A stretch of 45,689 nucleotides of DNA from Novosphingobium sp. HII-3 (lineage in GTDB: Bacteria > Pseudomonadota > Alphaproteobacteria > Sphingomonadales > Sphingomonadaceae). Positions within the stretch are counted from its first letter, which is position 1, and each line of letters begins with the position of its first letter. A program made the position numbers and the translations under genes. Location: positions 1-45,689 of the forward strand of contig NZ_PPSM01000020.1 of the NCBI RefSeq assembly GCF_002916655.1, in the 5' to 3' direction. Shown here one piece after another: positions 17,474 through 26,335 of this stretch. The notes under the pieces are model-generated. The model searched no databases, was not told where the DNA came from, and worked only from the letters and a program-made list of their open reading frames with translations.

Positions 17474-18514
17474 TCAGGTGGAGAGCAGTTTGGCTATCCA
17501 CCGGCTGCGCTCGAAATGACTGCAGACAATGACGGTGGCGGCGGTCAGCGGTACGGCGATGAGCGCGCCGGCGATCCCCCAGACCCAGCTCCAGCCGGTC
17601 ATGGCAATGACGATCGCGAGGGGAGAAAGCGATAGCTGTCGTCCCTGCAGCATCGGATAGACGAAGTTGCTGATGATGATCTGCAACGCCGCGAAACCGA
17701 CGAACACCAGAAGCGGCATACCGTAACCGTCGAACTGCACGAAGGCATAGAGTACGGGCGGGATGATCCCGACTATGTTGCCGATGACCGGAATGAAGTT
17801 GAGCAGGAAGTTGAGCAAACCCCACACCAGCGCCAGGTCCAGGCCGGTCGCAAAAGCCCACGCGGCCGAGGCCAGGCCGGTCAGCAGACTCGTCGCCAGG
17901 GTCGTGCTGAGGTAGCGTCGCACCTGTTCCGAGATAGCCGCCGCCGTGGCGCGCAGTTCCATGCGCGCCGGCCGGTCCAGTTCCTCGCGCATCTTGACCT
18001 GCACCCTGCAGACCTCAGGCAGACCGAGAATGACCAGCAGCGCGATGAAGCTGGTGTAGGTAACGAAGCCGTAGACGCTGGAGGCCAGCATCTGGACAAA
18101 CCCGATCACCCGCGCGCGGTCGGCCGCTCCGTCGAGAGGGATGCCCATCCGGGCCGCTCTTTCCGCCAACGACGTATAAAGCTGCTCGAACGTGGACCAC
18201 TGCGCGCTCATCACGGCGATCACCTGGCCAAGCGAGAGGTAGATCGCGGCGCCGAAGCCTCCCATCACGGCGAACAGGGCAAGTATCGTAAGGACATAGC
18301 TGAGCCAGGCCGGCAACCACTTCTCAAGCCAGACCCTGAGCGGCCAGAGTGCTGCCACGATCACCCCGGCGAACAGGATCGGCATCGTCAGCGCGTAACT
18401 TTCCCGCAGCGCCGCAACCACGAGTATAAAGGCTATCAGCGTAAGCAGGCGGAGACGGTATCGGTCGGCTCCGGCGGACATCCTGTCCTGTCCATTCTTC
18501 AGGGCCTGCGGCAT
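17474..18514 (-). CDS. AI-2E family transporter (PerM-like permease)
   Basis: A 346-residue integral membrane protein with about seven to eight helices and the AI-2E_transport arrangement: N-terminal helices, a central more polar segment (about 95-160), and a C-terminal block containing NFLLNFIPVIGNIVG, a hallmark of the family. The ATG at 18514 has GAGGAG about 8 bases upstream, embedded at the stop codon of the cytochrome oxidase subunit IV gene, so it probably belongs to the same transcript. Family members have been linked to autoinducer-2 export, Na+/H+ antiport or other efflux; the role here is unknown and a direct link to respiration is not evident. Confidence 0.88.
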   Translation of the reverse strand: MPQALKNGQDRMSAGADRYRLRLLTLIAFILVVAALRESYALTMPILFAGVIVAALWPLRVWLEKWLPAWLSYVLTILALFAVMGGFGAAIYLSLGQVIAVMSAQWSTFEQLYTSLAERAARMGIPLDGAADRARVIGFVQMLASSVYGFVTYTSFIALLVILGLPEVCRVQVKMREELDRPARMELRATAAAISEQVRRYLSTTLATSLLTGLASAAWAFATGLDLALVWGLLNFLLNFIPVIGNIVGIIPPVLYAFVQFDGYGMPLLVFVGFAALQIIISNFVYPMLQGRQLSLSPLAIVIAMTGWSWVWGIAGALIAVPLTAATVIVCSHFERSRWIAKLLST

Positions 18515-18527
18515 TGGCGGGGGCTCC

Positions 18528-18809
18528 TCAGCGGGTGAGATAATCGGCGAAGGCGATGATGTAGAGGAAGGAGGCCCAGACGAGGCCCGCGATCGCGGCC
18601 AAGCGAACCAGCCCCGCAGCCCGTTTCAGTTGCATGAACAGCAGGGCGATCAGCAGCGCCTTGGCGGCGGCTATGGCGAGGGACACCGCTAACTTGAACG
18701 GCGCGTCCGGCAGGAAGGCGTAGCCGAAGGTCATCGCCAGCAGCACCATCAGCGCGGCCCAGATTTTGAGCGGGGCGATCAGCACATGGGCGCGTTGCTC
18801 GGGCGTCAT
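18528..18809 (-). CDS. Cytochrome c oxidase subunit IV (caa3 type)
   Basis: A 93-residue protein with three hydrophobic helices (about 14-33, 38-58 and 67-88) and the helix-two Lys/Arg pattern KALLIALLFMQLKR typical of prokaryotic subunit IV. Its ATG overlaps the stop of subunit III (ATGA). It is an accessory subunit of the caa3 oxidase encoded directly upstream. Confidence 0.85.
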   Translation of the reverse strand: MTPEQRAHVLIAPLKIWAALMVLLAMTFGYAFLPDAPFKLAVSLAIAAAKALLIALLFMQLKRAAGLVRLAAIAGLVWASFLYIIAFADYLTR

Positions 18810-19426
18810 CGGCCCACCAGGTAGATGAGGGCGTAGAGGACCACCCAGACCACGTCCACAAGGTGCCAGTAGAGGGCCGAGCCCTGCGCCGTGGTCCAGC
18901 GGCTCGGCAGTTCGGCGCGCGGGATGAGCAGCATGCGGCTGACGATGCCCAGTCCGATCAGCATGTGGCAGGCGTGTACGCCGGTCGCCGTCCAGTAGAA
19001 CGCCCAGAATTGGCTGGCGCCGACCTCCTCCAGCCGGAAGTGCGGACCCGGGACCAGATGCTTCTGTATGTCCGAATGGTATTCAAGGCCTTTGACGGCA
19101 AGAAAAGCGATTCCCAGCAGGAGCGTGGCGGCAAACATCCAGCGGGCAAGTGTTGCCAGACCTTCCTTCACCGCGCGTTCCGCGATGGCCATGGTCAGGC
19201 TGGATGTCATCAGCAGGACCGTGTTGATCGTGCCGAACGTGACTTCGGCCTCTTGTGCTCCGGCCGTGAAACCGGCGGGATGGCTGAAGCGGGCGACCGC
19301 GTAGAAGAGCAGCAGGCCACCGAAGAACAGAGTCTCCGTCGCAAGGAATGCCCACATGCCGAACTGAGTCGCGACCTCCTGCCGTTCCGCCGTGGCCCAG
19401 GGTTCGTTCAGCGCCACCTCGCTCAT
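18806..19426 (-). CDS. Cytochrome c oxidase subunit III
   Basis: This 206-residue protein has five predicted membrane helices, the length and topology of bacterial caa3/cbo-type subunit III rather than the seven-helix mitochondrial form. Typical signatures are present: GMWAFLATETLFFGGL near the N-terminus and YWHLVDVVWVVLY near the C-terminus. Its ATG overlaps the stop of subunit I (ATGA). It carries no redox centre and stabilises the oxidase core and its proton uptake. Confidence 0.92.
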   Translation of the reverse strand: MSEVALNEPWATAERQEVATQFGMWAFLATETLFFGGLLLFYAVARFSHPAGFTAGAQEAEVTFGTINTVLLMTSSLTMAIAERAVKEGLATLARWMFAATLLLGIAFLAVKGLEYHSDIQKHLVPGPHFRLEEVGASQFWAFYWTATGVHACHMLIGLGIVSRMLLIPRAELPSRWTTAQGSALYWHLVDVVWVVLYALIYLVGR

Positions 19427-21096
19427 TGCGGCACCTGTGGAGCGTGGGTCTGCTCGACCTCATGCGGGGCGAAGCCTTCGGGATGGTAGCGGTACGGCTC
19501 GACCTCGACGATCGGCGGGCTGGCGAAGTTGTTCTTGGGCGGAGGCGAACTGGTCTGCCATTCGAGCCCGGTTGCGTCGTGGGGGTTGTCGCCGGCGCGT
19601 GGCCCCTTGATCAGGCTCCAGGTCAGATAGCAGAGCGGCCACACGTAGGCGAAGGCGAGCACCACCGCGCCCGTCGAGCTCATGACATGCCAGACCTGAA
19701 ACTCGGGGGGATATTCGTGATACCGGCGCGGCATGCCGTTGTAGCCCATCACGAACTGCGGGAAGAACGTGAAATTGAAGCCGAAGAACATGGCCACGGC
19801 GGCAAACTTGGCGAGCGTTTCGGAATACACCCGTCCCGTGATCTTGGGCCACCAGAAGTGGAGCCCTCCGAAAAATGCCGAGACCGAGCCGCCGACCATG
19901 ATGTAGTGGAAATGCGCGACGACGAAGTAGGTGTCGGTCACATGCACGTCGATCGGTACCGAGGCGAGCATCAGGCCGGTCAGCCCGCCCAGCGTGAACA
20001 GCCCGACGAAGCCGAGGGCATAGAGCATCGGCGCGGAAAACCGGATCTGGCCGCGGTAGAGCGTGCCCGTCCAGTTGAAAACCTTGATGGCGGAAGGCAC
20101 CGCGACGACAAAGGACAGGAACGAGAAGACCAGATTGGCAAAGGGTGACTGACCGGACACGAACATGTGGTGTCCCCAGACCATGAAGCCGACCACGGCG
20201 ATCGCCACCATCGCGTAGACCATGAAGTCATAGCCGAAGACGCGGCGCCGGGCCTCGCAGGCGATGATTTCCGAAACCACGCCGAAGGCGGGCAGCACCA
20301 TAATGTAGACCGCCGGGTGGCTGTAGAACCAGAACAGGTGCTGGAACAGCAGCGGATCGCCACCGGCGCGCGGATCGAAGACCGGCAGGTCGAAGGCGCG
20401 CTCCACGAAGACCAGCAGCAGGCTCATCGCAAGGACGGGTGTCGCCAGCACCATGACCACGCTGACGGTGTACATGGCCCAGACGAATAGCGGCAGCCGC
20501 ATCCACGTCATGCCTTTGGCACGCAGCAGGTGGATGGTCGCAAGGAAGTTGATGCCGGTCGCAATGGAGGAAAACCCGACGACGAACACGCCGGCCGCCG
20601 CGAGCAGCACATAGCTGTTGGAATAAAGCGTCGAGAAGGGCGTGTAGAACGTCCAGCCCGTGTCCACCCCGCCGGCCAGCAGAGACAGCAGGGTCAACAG
20701 GCCCCCGCCGACGTAAATGTACCAGCTGGCGAGGTTGAGGCGCGGGAAGGCGACCTCGCGCGCGCCGATCATGAGCGGCAGAAGGAAGTTGCCGAGCGTA
20801 GTGGGGATGGAAGGCACCAGGAAGAACCATACCATGACAACGCCGTGGAGGGTGAACGCGCGGTTGTATTCGTCAGCGGTGAGCAGGTCACCCGGCGGGG
20901 TCACCAGCTCGGCGCGCATCAGCACGGCCGCTACCCCGCCGAGGAAGAAGAAGAACGTGATGCCGGCCGCGTAGAGAAAGGCGATCCGCTTGTGATCGGT
21001 GGTCAGCAGCCACGACCGCAGCGTGGTGCCGCCTTCGGACAGGAAGCTCGTCTGGCCCGGTTCGCGGCCCAGGGCGCTGGCTTCGGCTTCGCTCAT
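19423..21096 (-). CDS. ctaD: Cytochrome c oxidase subunit I (A2-type haem-copper oxidase)
   Basis: A 557-residue, twelve-helix catalytic subunit. Ligands are visible: His84 (low-spin haem, FTLHGVVMVW), His260 with Tyr264 (CuB and the cross-linked Tyr in HPAVY), His309/His310 (CuB, WGHH) and His395/His397 (haem pair, VAHFHY). The helix VI motif reads YSHPAV, so the D-channel Glu of A1 oxidases is absent and replaced by the YS motif that defines the A2 subfamily, as in the Rhodothermus marinus caa3 enzyme. It reduces O2 to water with proton pumping. It is flanked by subunits II and III with ATGA overlaps, downstream of the Alternative Complex III genes with which such oxidases form supercomplexes. 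Confidence 0.96.
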   Translation of the reverse strand: MSEAEASALGREPGQTSFLSEGGTTLRSWLLTTDHKRIAFLYAAGITFFFFLGGVAAVLMRAELVTPPGDLLTADEYNRAFTLHGVVMVWFFLVPSIPTTLGNFLLPLMIGAREVAFPRLNLASWYIYVGGGLLTLLSLLAGGVDTGWTFYTPFSTLYSNSYVLLAAAGVFVVGFSSIATGINFLATIHLLRAKGMTWMRLPLFVWAMYTVSVVMVLATPVLAMSLLLVFVERAFDLPVFDPRAGGDPLLFQHLFWFYSHPAVYIMVLPAFGVVSEIIACEARRRVFGYDFMVYAMVAIAVVGFMVWGHHMFVSGQSPFANLVFSFLSFVVAVPSAIKVFNWTGTLYRGQIRFSAPMLYALGFVGLFTLGGLTGLMLASVPIDVHVTDTYFVVAHFHYIMVGGSVSAFFGGLHFWWPKITGRVYSETLAKFAAVAMFFGFNFTFFPQFVMGYNGMPRRYHEYPPEFQVWHVMSSTGAVVLAFAYVWPLCYLTWSLIKGPRAGDNPHDATGLEWQTSSPPPKNNFASPPIVEVEPYRYHPEGFAPHEVEQTHAPQVPQ

Positions 21097-22031
21097 GGCG
21101 CGGGCGTGCTCCGGTCATTCGAGGCTTCGGGTGATTTGAGGTATGCGATGAGGCGGATCAGGTCGTCCTCCGACGCGATACCCTGATAGCTTGGCATGAT
21201 CGGGCGATAGCCTGCCACGATGTCCTTGCGCGGCAGCAGGATGGAATCGCGCAAGTAGCCCTCGTCGGCGCGCACGAAGCCGCCGCCGTCCAGCGGCTGC
21301 ATCCGGCCATGGATGCGGGCAAGATCGGGCGCGTGGACCTGCGCCGAGGGTCCGTGGCAGCCGGCGCAGCCCATTCGCTCGAACAGCAGGCGGCCCTGAT
21401 CGGCGAGACTGTCGCCCTGCGGTCGCGCGGAAGACCAGCGCGCGTAATCGGCCTGGCTCATGACGGAGATGCTGCCGATCATGCGGCTGTGATCCGTGCC
21501 GCAGTACTCGGCGCAGAACAGACGGTAGGTGCCCGCGCGGTCGGGCGTGAACCCGATCTCGACGTAGCGGCCCGGCAGGACGTCGCGCTTGATCCGGAAT
21601 GCGGGCACATAGAAGCTGTGGATCACGTCCTGGCTGGTCATCACCAGTCGTACAGGAACGCCGACCGGAACGTGAAGCGCGTCGATCTCGCGCGTGCCGT
21701 TGGGGTGTTCCACCTTCCACATCCACTGCTTGGCGACGACATGAATTTCCAGGGCCTCCTCGGGCACCTCGAATTGCTCGGTCCCCACGACGGCCGCGAA
21801 CCAGAAGAGGAACACGAAGGCGAAAGCGGTGGCCGCGGTCCAGCCGATCTCGACCTCGCGGCTGACTTTTTCGGGAACGGCGCCCCGTTTGGCGGCGGTG
21901 CCGCGACGGTACTTGATCGCGAAGAACAGCACCAGCGAGCCGACCAGCAGCATGATCGCCAGAGAGAGGGCGCAGATGCCCCAGAACAGCAGGTCCACCC
22001 GGGAGGCGAAGGTCGAGGCCTGGGCGATCAT
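21093..22031 (-). CDS. coxB: Cytochrome c oxidase subunit II with fused cytochrome c domain (caa3)
   Basis: The start at 22031 forms an ATGA overlap with the Sco stop; an ATG at 22046 is an alternative adding five residues. The 312-residue product has two membrane helices (about 12-40 and 64-84), then the cupredoxin domain with the CuA ligands His138, CAEYC (Cys173, Cys177), His181 and Met184. A C-terminal mono-haem domain carries CAGCH (222-226). The fused haem makes the enzyme caa3-type, able to accept electrons directly from a partner complex without soluble cytochrome c. No obvious cleavable lipobox precedes the first helix. Confidence 0.94.
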   Translation of the reverse strand: MIAQASTFASRVDLLFWGICALSLAIMLLVGSLVLFFAIKYRRGTAAKRGAVPEKVSREVEIGWTAATAFAFVFLFWFAAVVGTEQFEVPEEALEIHVVAKQWMWKVEHPNGTREIDALHVPVGVPVRLVMTSQDVIHSFYVPAFRIKRDVLPGRYVEIGFTPDRAGTYRLFCAEYCGTDHSRMIGSISVMSQADYARWSSARPQGDSLADQGRLLFERMGCAGCHGPSAQVHAPDLARIHGRMQPLDGGGFVRADEGYLRDSILLPRKDIVAGYRPIMPSYQGIASEDDLIRLIAYLKSPEASNDRSTPAP

Positions 22032-22795
22032 CGCGTCACCCGCCATAGCCGGAACGCCAGCACCGCCGCGCAGAGCAGCAGGAGCACCGCAAGCCCCTGC
22101 AGGCCAAGGAGGATCGGCCGCCCGAACCGGCCGTGCGCGGCGGCGAACCCGTAGCAGACCCGCGCGACCCGCGTGATCCAGTCGCTCCTCCGCGCCGGAT
22201 AGTTGCCGGTCAGCGCCGCCTTCAAGGGCTCCGCCAGGAGCCCGATCTGGGGCAGAAGCGCGATGAGCCTGCCGTCAGCCCCGAAGACGTAGACGCTGGC
22301 GTCATGCGCGTACTGGTCGGCCGCGGGATCATAGACATGGCCGTAGCCCAGCGCACGCGTGGCTGCCGTTACGGTGGCGGCGTCGCCCCGCAGAAAGCGG
22401 GTGGCGCGCGCTACCTCGGGCATGCTCCCGATGGCCTGCCCGAAGTGCAGAGCGTCGGCGCGTGTGTCCTTGGGGTCGATGCCGATCACCACCAGCCGGA
22501 ACGCCTTGCCGGGCACCAGACCCGTTTCGCGCAGCCGTGCGGCAGTGAGGGTGAGGCCGGGGCTGCAGACGTTGCGGCAGGTATAGTCGGCGAAGATCAG
22601 CGCCAGGGGGGTCCCGTCCGCCAACGTCTCCAGCTTCGCAGTGTGCCCCCGCGCGTCGGAAAAGGTGAGGGCGGGCAGCCGCGCTCCGGCAGGCGACGTG
22701 GCGACCGCCTGCGCCAGCTCACGCTCGCTCAGGGCGGCAGATGCGGGCATGGGCACCAGCGCAAGAACGCTTGCGAGAAAAAGGCCCAGTCGCAT
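22028..22795 (-). CDS. SCO1/SenC-family copper chaperone with extra C-terminal membrane helix
   Basis: The ATG at 22795 overlaps the upstream stop (TGATG) and gives 255 residues beginning with a signal peptide (ending PASA at about 20). The thioredoxin-like domain has the copper-binding pair C73-x3-C77 (CRNVC) and His164 (YAHDASVYVF), the three SCO ligands. Unlike the common SCO layout with only an N-terminal anchor, the protein ends in a membrane helix (about 228-250) followed by a short Arg-rich tail. It should deliver copper to the CuA site of subunit II, whose gene is directly coupled downstream. Confidence 0.9.
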   Translation of the reverse strand: MRLGLFLASVLALVPMPASAALSERELAQAVATSPAGARLPALTFSDARGHTAKLETLADGTPLALIFADYTCRNVCSPGLTLTAARLRETGLVPGKAFRLVVIGIDPKDTRADALHFGQAIGSMPEVARATRFLRGDAATVTAATRALGYGHVYDPAADQYAHDASVYVFGADGRLIALLPQIGLLAEPLKAALTGNYPARRSDWITRVARVCYGFAAAHGRFGRPILLGLQGLAVLLLLCAAVLAFRLWRVTR

Positions 22796-23106
22796 CACGT
22801 TCCCGCTTCCCATCCCGGCAGTCCATCGGCCACCACTGCGCGCTTGGCGGCTTCGATCCGGGGATCGCGGTCGGGGCGGTCGGGAGCCCGATACGGATCG
22901 TCTTCTCCGTCATGGATGAAGGTATCCAGCGCAGGCGACGGGAGCGTCGCGTAAGGCCCGCTCGACTCTGGCCTCAGCGCGCGATCGTAGACGATGCCGG
23001 CGGTCACCAGAAGGAGGACCAGCGTTGCCACTGTTCCCAACGCCACGAGCACCGGCAACCGCTGGCGCACGATCCAGCCCTCGGGTGTGTCCGGGCGCTC
23101 AGACAT
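22795..23106 (-). CDS. Small single-pass membrane protein of unknown function in the act-cox operon
   Basis: A 103-residue protein that I do not recognise. A cytoplasmic N-terminus (about 16 residues) leads into one membrane helix (about 17-40) and a 60-residue tail rich in Pro, Asp and Arg, containing DDPYRAPDRPDRDPR, which would face the periplasm. There are no cysteines or haem motifs. It overlaps actF by 8 bases and the Sco gene by one base, so it is translated with the respiratory genes. By position it could be an accessory or assembly subunit of Alternative Complex III (a role like the small ActG found in some lineages) or of the oxidase; this is inference only. Confidence 0.75.
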   Translation of the reverse strand: MSERPDTPEGWIVRQRLPVLVALGTVATLVLLLVTAGIVYDRALRPESSGPYATLPSPALDTFIHDGEDDPYRAPDRPDRDPRIEAAKRAVVADGLPGWEAGT

Positions 23107-23989
23107 GGTGCTCTCCCGACGGGCGGCCGCGCAGTGTGGCCGCCGTGGCCGCAGCCAGTGTCAGCAGCAGCCCGATGAGCAGGGCCGGCACCCCTCCGCC
23201 AATCCACCAGACGTTGAACAGGAACAGCGCAGCAAGGACGGCAAGACCGGCGAGACGCTGGCTCCATCGCTCCCGAGACAGCCACAGGAGAAGGATCGGC
23301 GCCGCGACGCCGACTGCCAGCGCGGCGCACACCAGCAGCCCCATCGTCGGCGAGCTGCGCACGACATAGAACCCGACGCGCGAGGGAAGGTCGCTGTACC
23401 ACACGATGAGGTAGTCCATAAAGGCGAGGTAACCGAGGCCCAGTACGGCCGCGATCATCAGCCTGGCCATGTCGCTGCGGAAGCCCGGCGGCCCTATCCC
23501 GCCCGCCAGGACCACCGCGGTCCCTCCGGCAAGGCTCTGCGTCACCTGCATCATGCCGATGGCGGAAACGGGGTGCCTCGGGGCCTGGCCGAGCATCCAG
23601 TCGCTGGCGATCGGCGTGGCCAGGAGCGCGTAAAGCGTCAGGATGATCGCGGCACCGGTCACGCGGGTGCCCGCCTGGAGGCGAGACGACGCGAACGCAA
23701 GCGCGCCCGTCGTGACAAGTGCCCGCAGACCGACGCCCCACCAGCTCATCCACAGGGACAGATGTTCCGGAACGGGCATCGCGAGTGCGCACAGGCCGAG
23801 CAGAACGCCGGCTGGTACCAACCAGGGCGCCATCGCCGCCAAGGGATTCAGCGGCCGCCAGTCCGCACCCGTGACACGGCCGATGGCGAGAAGGAGTACC
23901 GCGCCGATCACCGGCGCTCCGGCCGTCAGGAAGGCGATGCGCCAGGACGCGGCGAGGACCACCGGCAGAAGGTGCAGCGCATCGCTCAT
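23099..23989 (-). CDS. actF: Alternative Complex III membrane subunit ActF
   Basis: A 296-residue polytopic protein with roughly nine to ten hydrophobic helices. Segments DWMLGQAPRHP and MDYLIVWYSDLPSRVGFYVVR resemble the conserved ActF helices (DWxxxLxPhW and the FxIWYxxxPEExxWY-type segment), though several residues differ and the protein is much shorter than ActC. It is an NrfD-like quinol-site homologue in the membrane arm. Its ATG overlaps actE (ATGA), and it overlaps the next small gene by 8 bases. The identity rests on these motifs plus the complete act gene order. Confidence 0.8.
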   Translation of the reverse strand: MSDALHLLPVVLAASWRIAFLTAGAPVIGAVLLLAIGRVTGADWRPLNPLAAMAPWLVPAGVLLGLCALAMPVPEHLSLWMSWWGVGLRALVTTGALAFASSRLQAGTRVTGAAIILTLYALLATPIASDWMLGQAPRHPVSAIGMMQVTQSLAGGTAVVLAGGIGPPGFRSDMARLMIAAVLGLGYLAFMDYLIVWYSDLPSRVGFYVVRSSPTMGLLVCAALAVGVAAPILLLWLSRERWSQRLAGLAVLAALFLFNVWWIGGGVPALLIGLLLTLAAATAATLRGRPSGEHHV

Positions 23990-24468
23990 CGCCGCGCGTC
24001 CGGCAGGCGCTGCAGGGCCTTCACGTAGGCAGCTATGGCCCAGCGATCGGCCGGTTCGATCCGGTCGGCGTAGGAGTACATGATGCCATGGCCGTGCGTG
24101 ATCACATCGACGATGTAGCGCGGCGCAGCCGCTTTCAGTCGCGGGTCATGATAAGAGGGGGGCGGCGGGAACCCGCGTCTCACCACCGGCCCGTCGCCCT
24201 CGCCGCGTGCACCGTGACAGACGGAGCAGTAGATCGCGTAGCGCTCCTGTCCACGGTCGAGCAAGGCCGTTGTCAGCGCTGGAGGATGCCGCAGTGCGTC
24301 GTCGCGGGCCGGCTCGTCGAGCGCTACCGTGCCCGTCGGCATCGCCTGACGCGGCGGCCCACCTGGCCAAAGGGTGGCCATCTCCTGGTCGTCGGGCCGC
24401 GGCTGGTCCGCCATTGACAGGTCGCATGCGGACAGCAGCGCGGGGATGAGCAGCACCGCGGCTCTCAT
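23986..24468 (-). CDS. actE: Alternative Complex III mono-haem cytochrome c lipoprotein ActE
   Basis: This 160-residue protein has a lipoprotein signal peptide with lipobox LLSAC (Cys15). The haem motif CSVCH lies at 81-85 and a likely distal Met130 in HGIMYSYADRI. It is a single-domain class I cytochrome c anchored by lipid on the periplasmic face, and passes electrons from the pentahaem ActA/Fe-S ActB arm to the oxidase. ATGA overlaps join it to actD and actF. Confidence 0.9.
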   Translation of the reverse strand: MRAAVLLIPALLSACDLSMADQPRPDDQEMATLWPGGPPRQAMPTGTVALDEPARDDALRHPPALTTALLDRGQERYAIYCSVCHGARGEGDGPVVRRGFPPPPSYHDPRLKAAAPRYIVDVITHGHGIMYSYADRIEPADRWAIAAYVKALQRLPDARR

Positions 24469-24980
24469 GGCGTCACCAGCCGGGTGTGATCGGCACCCGC
24501 ATTTGCGAGTATCGCCAGCACGGTGTTGGCGTCCTCCCCGCCGTCGCAGGCGACTGCCAGCACGAAGCGGTCCTGCGAGGCGCGGGCTACTTCGGCGAAT
24601 TCGAACGCGGCATCGTGCAGCCGCGTCAGGCGGCCCTCGCGAAAAAACCAGATCAAGCCACCGACAGCGGCGGTGAAGGCGCCGAACTCAACGGCGGCAG
24701 GGATGTAGGCGGGCCAGCTGAACAGGGGGCGCCCGCCGCTGTTGAAGGGGTACGCAAACGCCATGCTCCAGACGGTAAGCGCGAAAAGTCCGACGGCTCC
24801 GAGCACTCCGCTCACGATGGCGGCTGCCCGAATGCCGTGCGCGCCGGGACCGGGGCCAAGCGCTTCGGACCCATAAGGCAGCCACTCTCCGACGAGACGG
24901 TATTCGTGCGTGACCATCTCATGCCGCCCGCGCAGGTATGCGCTCTCATGAGGGAAAGTGGCCAGCGCGAGCACTGTCAC
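24465..24980 (-). CDS. actD: Alternative Complex III subunit ActD (DUF3341)
   Basis: This 171-residue protein belongs to the DUF3341 family. A soluble N-terminal part (about 1-45) is followed by two membrane helices (about 48-75 and 85-112, with the intervening FNSGGRPLFSWPAYIP segment highly characteristic of ActD) and a soluble C-terminal domain. It starts with GTG at 24980, overlapping the actC stop (GTGA). It has no redox cofactor and is a structural membrane subunit of the quinol:electron-acceptor oxidoreductase. Confidence 0.92.
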   Translation of the reverse strand: MTVLALATFPHESAYLRGRHEMVTHEYRLVGEWLPYGSEALGPGPGAHGIRAAAIVSGVLGAVGLFALTVWSMAFAYPFNSGGRPLFSWPAYIPAAVEFGAFTAAVGGLIWFFREGRLTRLHDAAFEFAEVARASQDRFVLAVACDGGEDANTVLAILANAGADHTRLVTP

Positions 24981-26335
24981 TGCGCGCGTTCCTTCAGCAG
25001 CTTGCGCACTTCATGCATGGAGACGACCGGGAGCAGCCGTGCGAAGATGAGGAACAGCAGCAGGAAGGCGCCGACCGTCCCGGCCAGGATCAGGAAGTCG
25101 ACAAGGGTGGGCGCGTAGAGCCGCCAGAAGCTGGGCACGTAGCCACGCGAAAGGGTGTTGGCGATGATCAGGATACGCTCCAGCCACATTCCCACCAGCA
25201 CGGCGATGGACACCCCGATGAGCGCTGCGGGCGACGTGCGCAGCCGCCGGATCCAGAACAGCTGCGGCGCGGCGACGTTGCCAAGCAGCATCGCCCAGTA
25301 GAACGGCCAGTAGGCGCCGGTAAGCTCGAAGACCACGACGCGGCGGTCCGCGGCCTCTCCACCCCACCAGGCCGAGAACCACTCCGCCGCGTAGGAGGCT
25401 CCCATAACGATGGACGCGGCAAGGATGATGCGGGCCATGGCATCGAAATGATCAGGCACGATCATGCCCTCCAGCCCCATCGTCCGGCGGATCGTCAGCG
25501 CGATCAACACCACCATCGCAAAGCCGGAGAACAGCGCGCCGACGACGAAGTAGGGCGGAAAGATGCTCTCCGTCCAACCCGGCATCAGACTTGCCGCGAA
25601 GTCCAGCCCGACGATGGAATGGACCGAGCAGACGAGGGGCACGGCGATCGCGGCGAGGGTGCGGTGAAGCCGCTCCTGCGCGCGCCACTGCTCCGGCGTC
25701 CCCTGCCAGCCCATGGCGGCGACGCCGTAGAGCCGCCGCCATCCACGGCGTCCCGGCCGGTCGCGCAGTGTCGCCAGATCCGGGACCAGGCCGACATAGA
25801 AGAAGATGGCGGAGAACAGGAGGTACGAAAGGATCGCCCAGAAGTCCCACACGAGGGCGGAGCGCCATTGCGGCCACAACTGCATCGTGTTCGGGTAGGG
25901 CGCCAGCCAATAGAAATACATCGGTCGGCCCAGATGCAGGATGGGGAAGATCCCCGCTATGGAGACCGCGATCAGCGTCATGCCCTCCGCGAAGCGGTTG
26001 ATTGAGGCGCGCCACTTCTGCCGCGTGAGCAGGAGCAGCGACGAGATCAGCGTCCCGGCATTGCCGATCCCGATCCACCACACGTAGTTGGCGATGGGAA
26101 AGCCCCAGACCACCGCGGTGTTGTTGCCCCACAGCCCGGGGCCGTAAGCCAGGCTGAACCCGATAGCGACCGCGCCCACTGCGGTCAGCACCAGCGCGGC
26201 GATGAAGGCGAGCCACCAGCGTCGCTTCGCCCGCACATCCATCAGGGGCGCAGCGACCGTCTCAGTGACGTCGCCCAGCGTCTGGATCGAGGGCAGTATC
26301 CACCTCTGCCCGCCCTGGCGCGCGTGCGGCTTCAT
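24977..26335 (-). CDS. actC: Alternative Complex III membrane subunit ActC (NrfD/PsrC family)
   Basis: The ATG at 26335 overlaps the actB stop (ATGA) and gives 452 residues; the frame runs on upstream but lies inside actB. Ten hydrophobic helices fit the NrfD/PsrC-like family, the quinol-oxidising membrane subunit. Characteristic stretches include NYVWWIGIGNAGTLISS, HLGRPMYFYWLAPYPN, VHSIVGLDFA and GYVPSFW. ActC binds menaquinol or ubiquinol and transfers electrons to the Fe-S clusters of ActB. Confidence 0.94.
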   Translation of the reverse strand: MKPHARQGGQRWILPSIQTLGDVTETVAAPLMDVRAKRRWWLAFIAALVLTAVGAVAIGFSLAYGPGLWGNNTAVVWGFPIANYVWWIGIGNAGTLISSLLLLTRQKWRASINRFAEGMTLIAVSIAGIFPILHLGRPMYFYWLAPYPNTMQLWPQWRSALVWDFWAILSYLLFSAIFFYVGLVPDLATLRDRPGRRGWRRLYGVAAMGWQGTPEQWRAQERLHRTLAAIAVPLVCSVHSIVGLDFAASLMPGWTESIFPPYFVVGALFSGFAMVVLIALTIRRTMGLEGMIVPDHFDAMARIILAASIVMGASYAAEWFSAWWGGEAADRRVVVFELTGAYWPFYWAMLLGNVAAPQLFWIRRLRTSPAALIGVSIAVLVGMWLERILIIANTLSRGYVPSFWRLYAPTLVDFLILAGTVGAFLLLFLIFARLLPVVSMHEVRKLLKERAQ

